Assembly (NCBI GenBank): GCA_026397195.1
Contig: JAPLVI010000035.1
Location: 1 to 7,504 of the forward strand
From: Candidatus Berkelbacteria bacterium
Lineage (GTDB): Bacteria; Patescibacteriota; UBA1384; JAHJRZ01
DNA: 7,504 nt
Reading direction: 5' to 3'
Each line of letters opens with the position of its first letter. Positions within the stretch are counted from its first letter, which is position 1. Below the pieces are notes generated by a model. The model worked only from the letters and a program-made list of their open reading frames with translations. It was not told the origin of the DNA and ran no database searches. The position numbers were made by a program, and so were the translations under genes. Of this stretch, positions 6,638 through 7,504 are shown piece by piece.

Positions 6638-7189
6638 ATGTCTCTTGGTGATGAAGTAAGAAGCGCGGTTGTTAACACAGTCAAGGCCGGCGGTGATATT
6701 GGCTCGGCCCTCGTTGATGCCATTGCTCAAATTACTGAAACAGCACTTAAAGACGCTGAAGAAATCGGCAAAGAAGCTATCTCTATCCCGGCCGAGGTTG
6801 TGACTGAAGGAATTAAGGCGGCAGGTGAAGTTGGTGGGGCTGGTGTTGATACCACTCAACACATTACTAGTGGTGTTATTACAGCCGTCTCTAAAAGTTC
6901 CGTTGACACCGAAGAAGGTATTGCCCATGTAGTCGAAACAGCAATCGATACTGCCCATCAAACTGGTGGCAATATTGGTGACACGGCAGTCAGCGCAGTA
7001 CGAGGAACAATCGATGCTGCTAAAAAAAGTGGAGTTGACGTCGAGGCAGCAACTGAAGCCGCTGTTAGGGGCGCCATTAAGGGAGCAAAAAATATCGGCT
7101 CCGATGCCGTTGATGCCGTAGCTAAAGATGTTAGTGAGGGTGTCGAGGGAACTAAGGAAATTGTCAGAAAGACTATCGGCCGGGAATAA
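6638..7189 (+). CDS. Ala/Gly-rich acidic protein of about eight 22-residue repeats, function unknown
   Basis: I do not recognise a named family. The 183 residues contain no Phe, Tyr, Trp or Cys, a single Pro (51), and more acidic than basic residues. A motif like '[GA]x[IV]xAA+x[IV]Gx[DE]A' recurs, as in AVRGAIKGAKNIGSDA (142-157). The anchor Ile/Val falls at 21, 43, 65, 89, 113, 133, 153 and 175, that is, spacings of 22, 22, 24, 24, 20, 20 and 22. In the first half hydrophobic residues also fall every 11 (21, 32, 43, 54, 65, 76). Eleven- and 22-residue helical repeats occur in group 3 LEA proteins, apolipoproteins and synucleins, which form amphipathic helices on membranes or protect cells from drying. 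A similar helix here is an inference; common ancestry is not claimed. There is no signal peptide or membrane segment, so it is probably cytosolic. A strong ribosome-binding site precedes it. Its end overlaps the convergent YdcF-like gene by 17 bases. Confidence 0.85.
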   Translation: MSLGDEVRSAVVNTVKAGGDIGSALVDAIAQITETALKDAEEIGKEAISIPAEVVTEGIKAAGEVGGAGVDTTQHITSGVITAVSKSSVDTEEGIAHVVETAIDTAHQTGGNIGDTAVSAVRGTIDAAKKSGVDVEAATEAAVRGAIKGAKNIGSDAVDAVAKDVSEGVEGTKEIVRKTIGRE

Positions 7190-7504
7190 CCTTCCCATCC
7201 GGCAAACGAATGCCGGAAATTTTCATAGCGACGAGGGCAACTTTTTCGTGTAATTTTAACTTTTTCAACACAAGAGGGCTGGTGCTTTCTTTTGAGCCTA
7301 AAAATTTTAATTTATATTGGGGTAGAATCTTTTCAAAAATATATTTGGCTCTGGGCAAATGAAAATTCGAGGTGGAAACAAATACTTTTTCTGGTTTATA
7401 TCTATCTAAAATCGGTTTGGATAAATAGGCATCTTCAACCGTATTGCCACTTTCAACAATCTCTAAAATATCGTCTTTTTTAATCCCTTTTTTAAAAGCA
7501 TATT
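7173..7504 (-). CDS. DUF218/YdcF-like protein, C-terminal part
   Basis: The last 110 codons of a gene that enters from the right edge; the TAG is at 7173-7175. The frame shows the DUF218 core: VESGNTVEDAYLSKPIL (a Glu, then N-T-x-E-[ND]-A), then VFVSTSNFHLPRAKYIFEKI (the 'VTs.fHm.RA' segment), and a basic tail ending in GKVIPGR. The family (YdcF, SanA, ElyC) has a Rossmann-like fold. Some members affect envelope integrity or peptidoglycan/lipid-carrier use at low temperature, but the biochemical reaction is not settled. The N-terminal third, where a membrane anchor is often found, is outside the window. A start at the internal TTG at 7358 would cut the conserved core in half and is rejected. 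It converges on the repeat-protein gene with a 17-base overlap of the two 3' ends. Confidence 0.8.
   Translation of the reverse strand, partial: YAFKKGIKKDDILEIVESGNTVEDAYLSKPILDRYKPEKVFVSTSNFHLPRAKYIFEKILPQYKLKFLGSKESTSPLVLKKLKLHEKVALVAMKISGIRLPDGKVIPGR

Noticed and set aside
6620..7198. 192-codon minus-strand frame covering the repeat-protein gene
   Set aside because: It is a Cys/Ser/Asn/Phe-rich mirror of Ala/Gly codons, and it starts inside another gene. The plus strand has the AAGGAGG site, proper start and repeat periodicity.

Overview
This is an AT-rich bacterial window with short intergenic gaps. It reads best as a chromosome fragment of a candidate phylum (Patescibacteria/CPR-like) bacterium. 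Three things point there, all as inference: a compact genome with weak or absent Shine-Dalgarno sites before most genes, a dnaG-rpoD pair without an rpsU gene directly upstream, and a membrane-anchored PIG-L type deacetylase. TGA ends two genes exactly where their conserved domains finish, so the recoded TGA (glycine) code of Gracilibacteria/Absconditabacteria does not apply. No rRNA, tRNA, CRISPR array or transposase gene was seen.

Layout, left to right. Positions 1-254 (minus) hold the N-terminal 84 codons of a small protein that weakly resembles MazG-type nucleotide pyrophosphohydrolases. Positions 340-3216 (minus) are the transcription and replication core: dnaG (primase) followed with no gap by rpoD (primary sigma factor), with a good sigma-70 promoter at 3250-3278. 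Positions 3281-4703 (minus) are a two-gene unit: a flippase-like membrane protein of the lysylphosphatidylglycerol-synthase TM family, then an ASCH-domain protein.

Positions 4704-4991 separate two divergent genes and carry no convincing gene. They are packed with five inverted repeats, two of which share a REP-like core. Positions 4992-6551 (plus) encode an unusual fusion of a family 2 glycosyltransferase, one membrane helix and a PIG-L/LmbE zinc deacetylase. Positions 6638-7189 (plus) encode a 183-residue, Ala/Gly-rich, acidic protein with no aromatic residue or cysteine. It is built from about eight 22-residue repeats and follows the only textbook ribosome-binding site in the window. Positions 7173-7504 (minus) are the C-terminal part of a DUF218/YdcF-like protein that converges on it and overlaps its 3' end by 17 bases.

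Taken together, the left half is housekeeping (primase, sigma factor). The right half looks like an envelope or glycoconjugate neighbourhood: flippase-like protein, glycosyltransferase-deacetylase and YdcF-like protein. The repeat protein is the least understood gene; the fusion gene and the hairpin cluster are the other two items worth following up.
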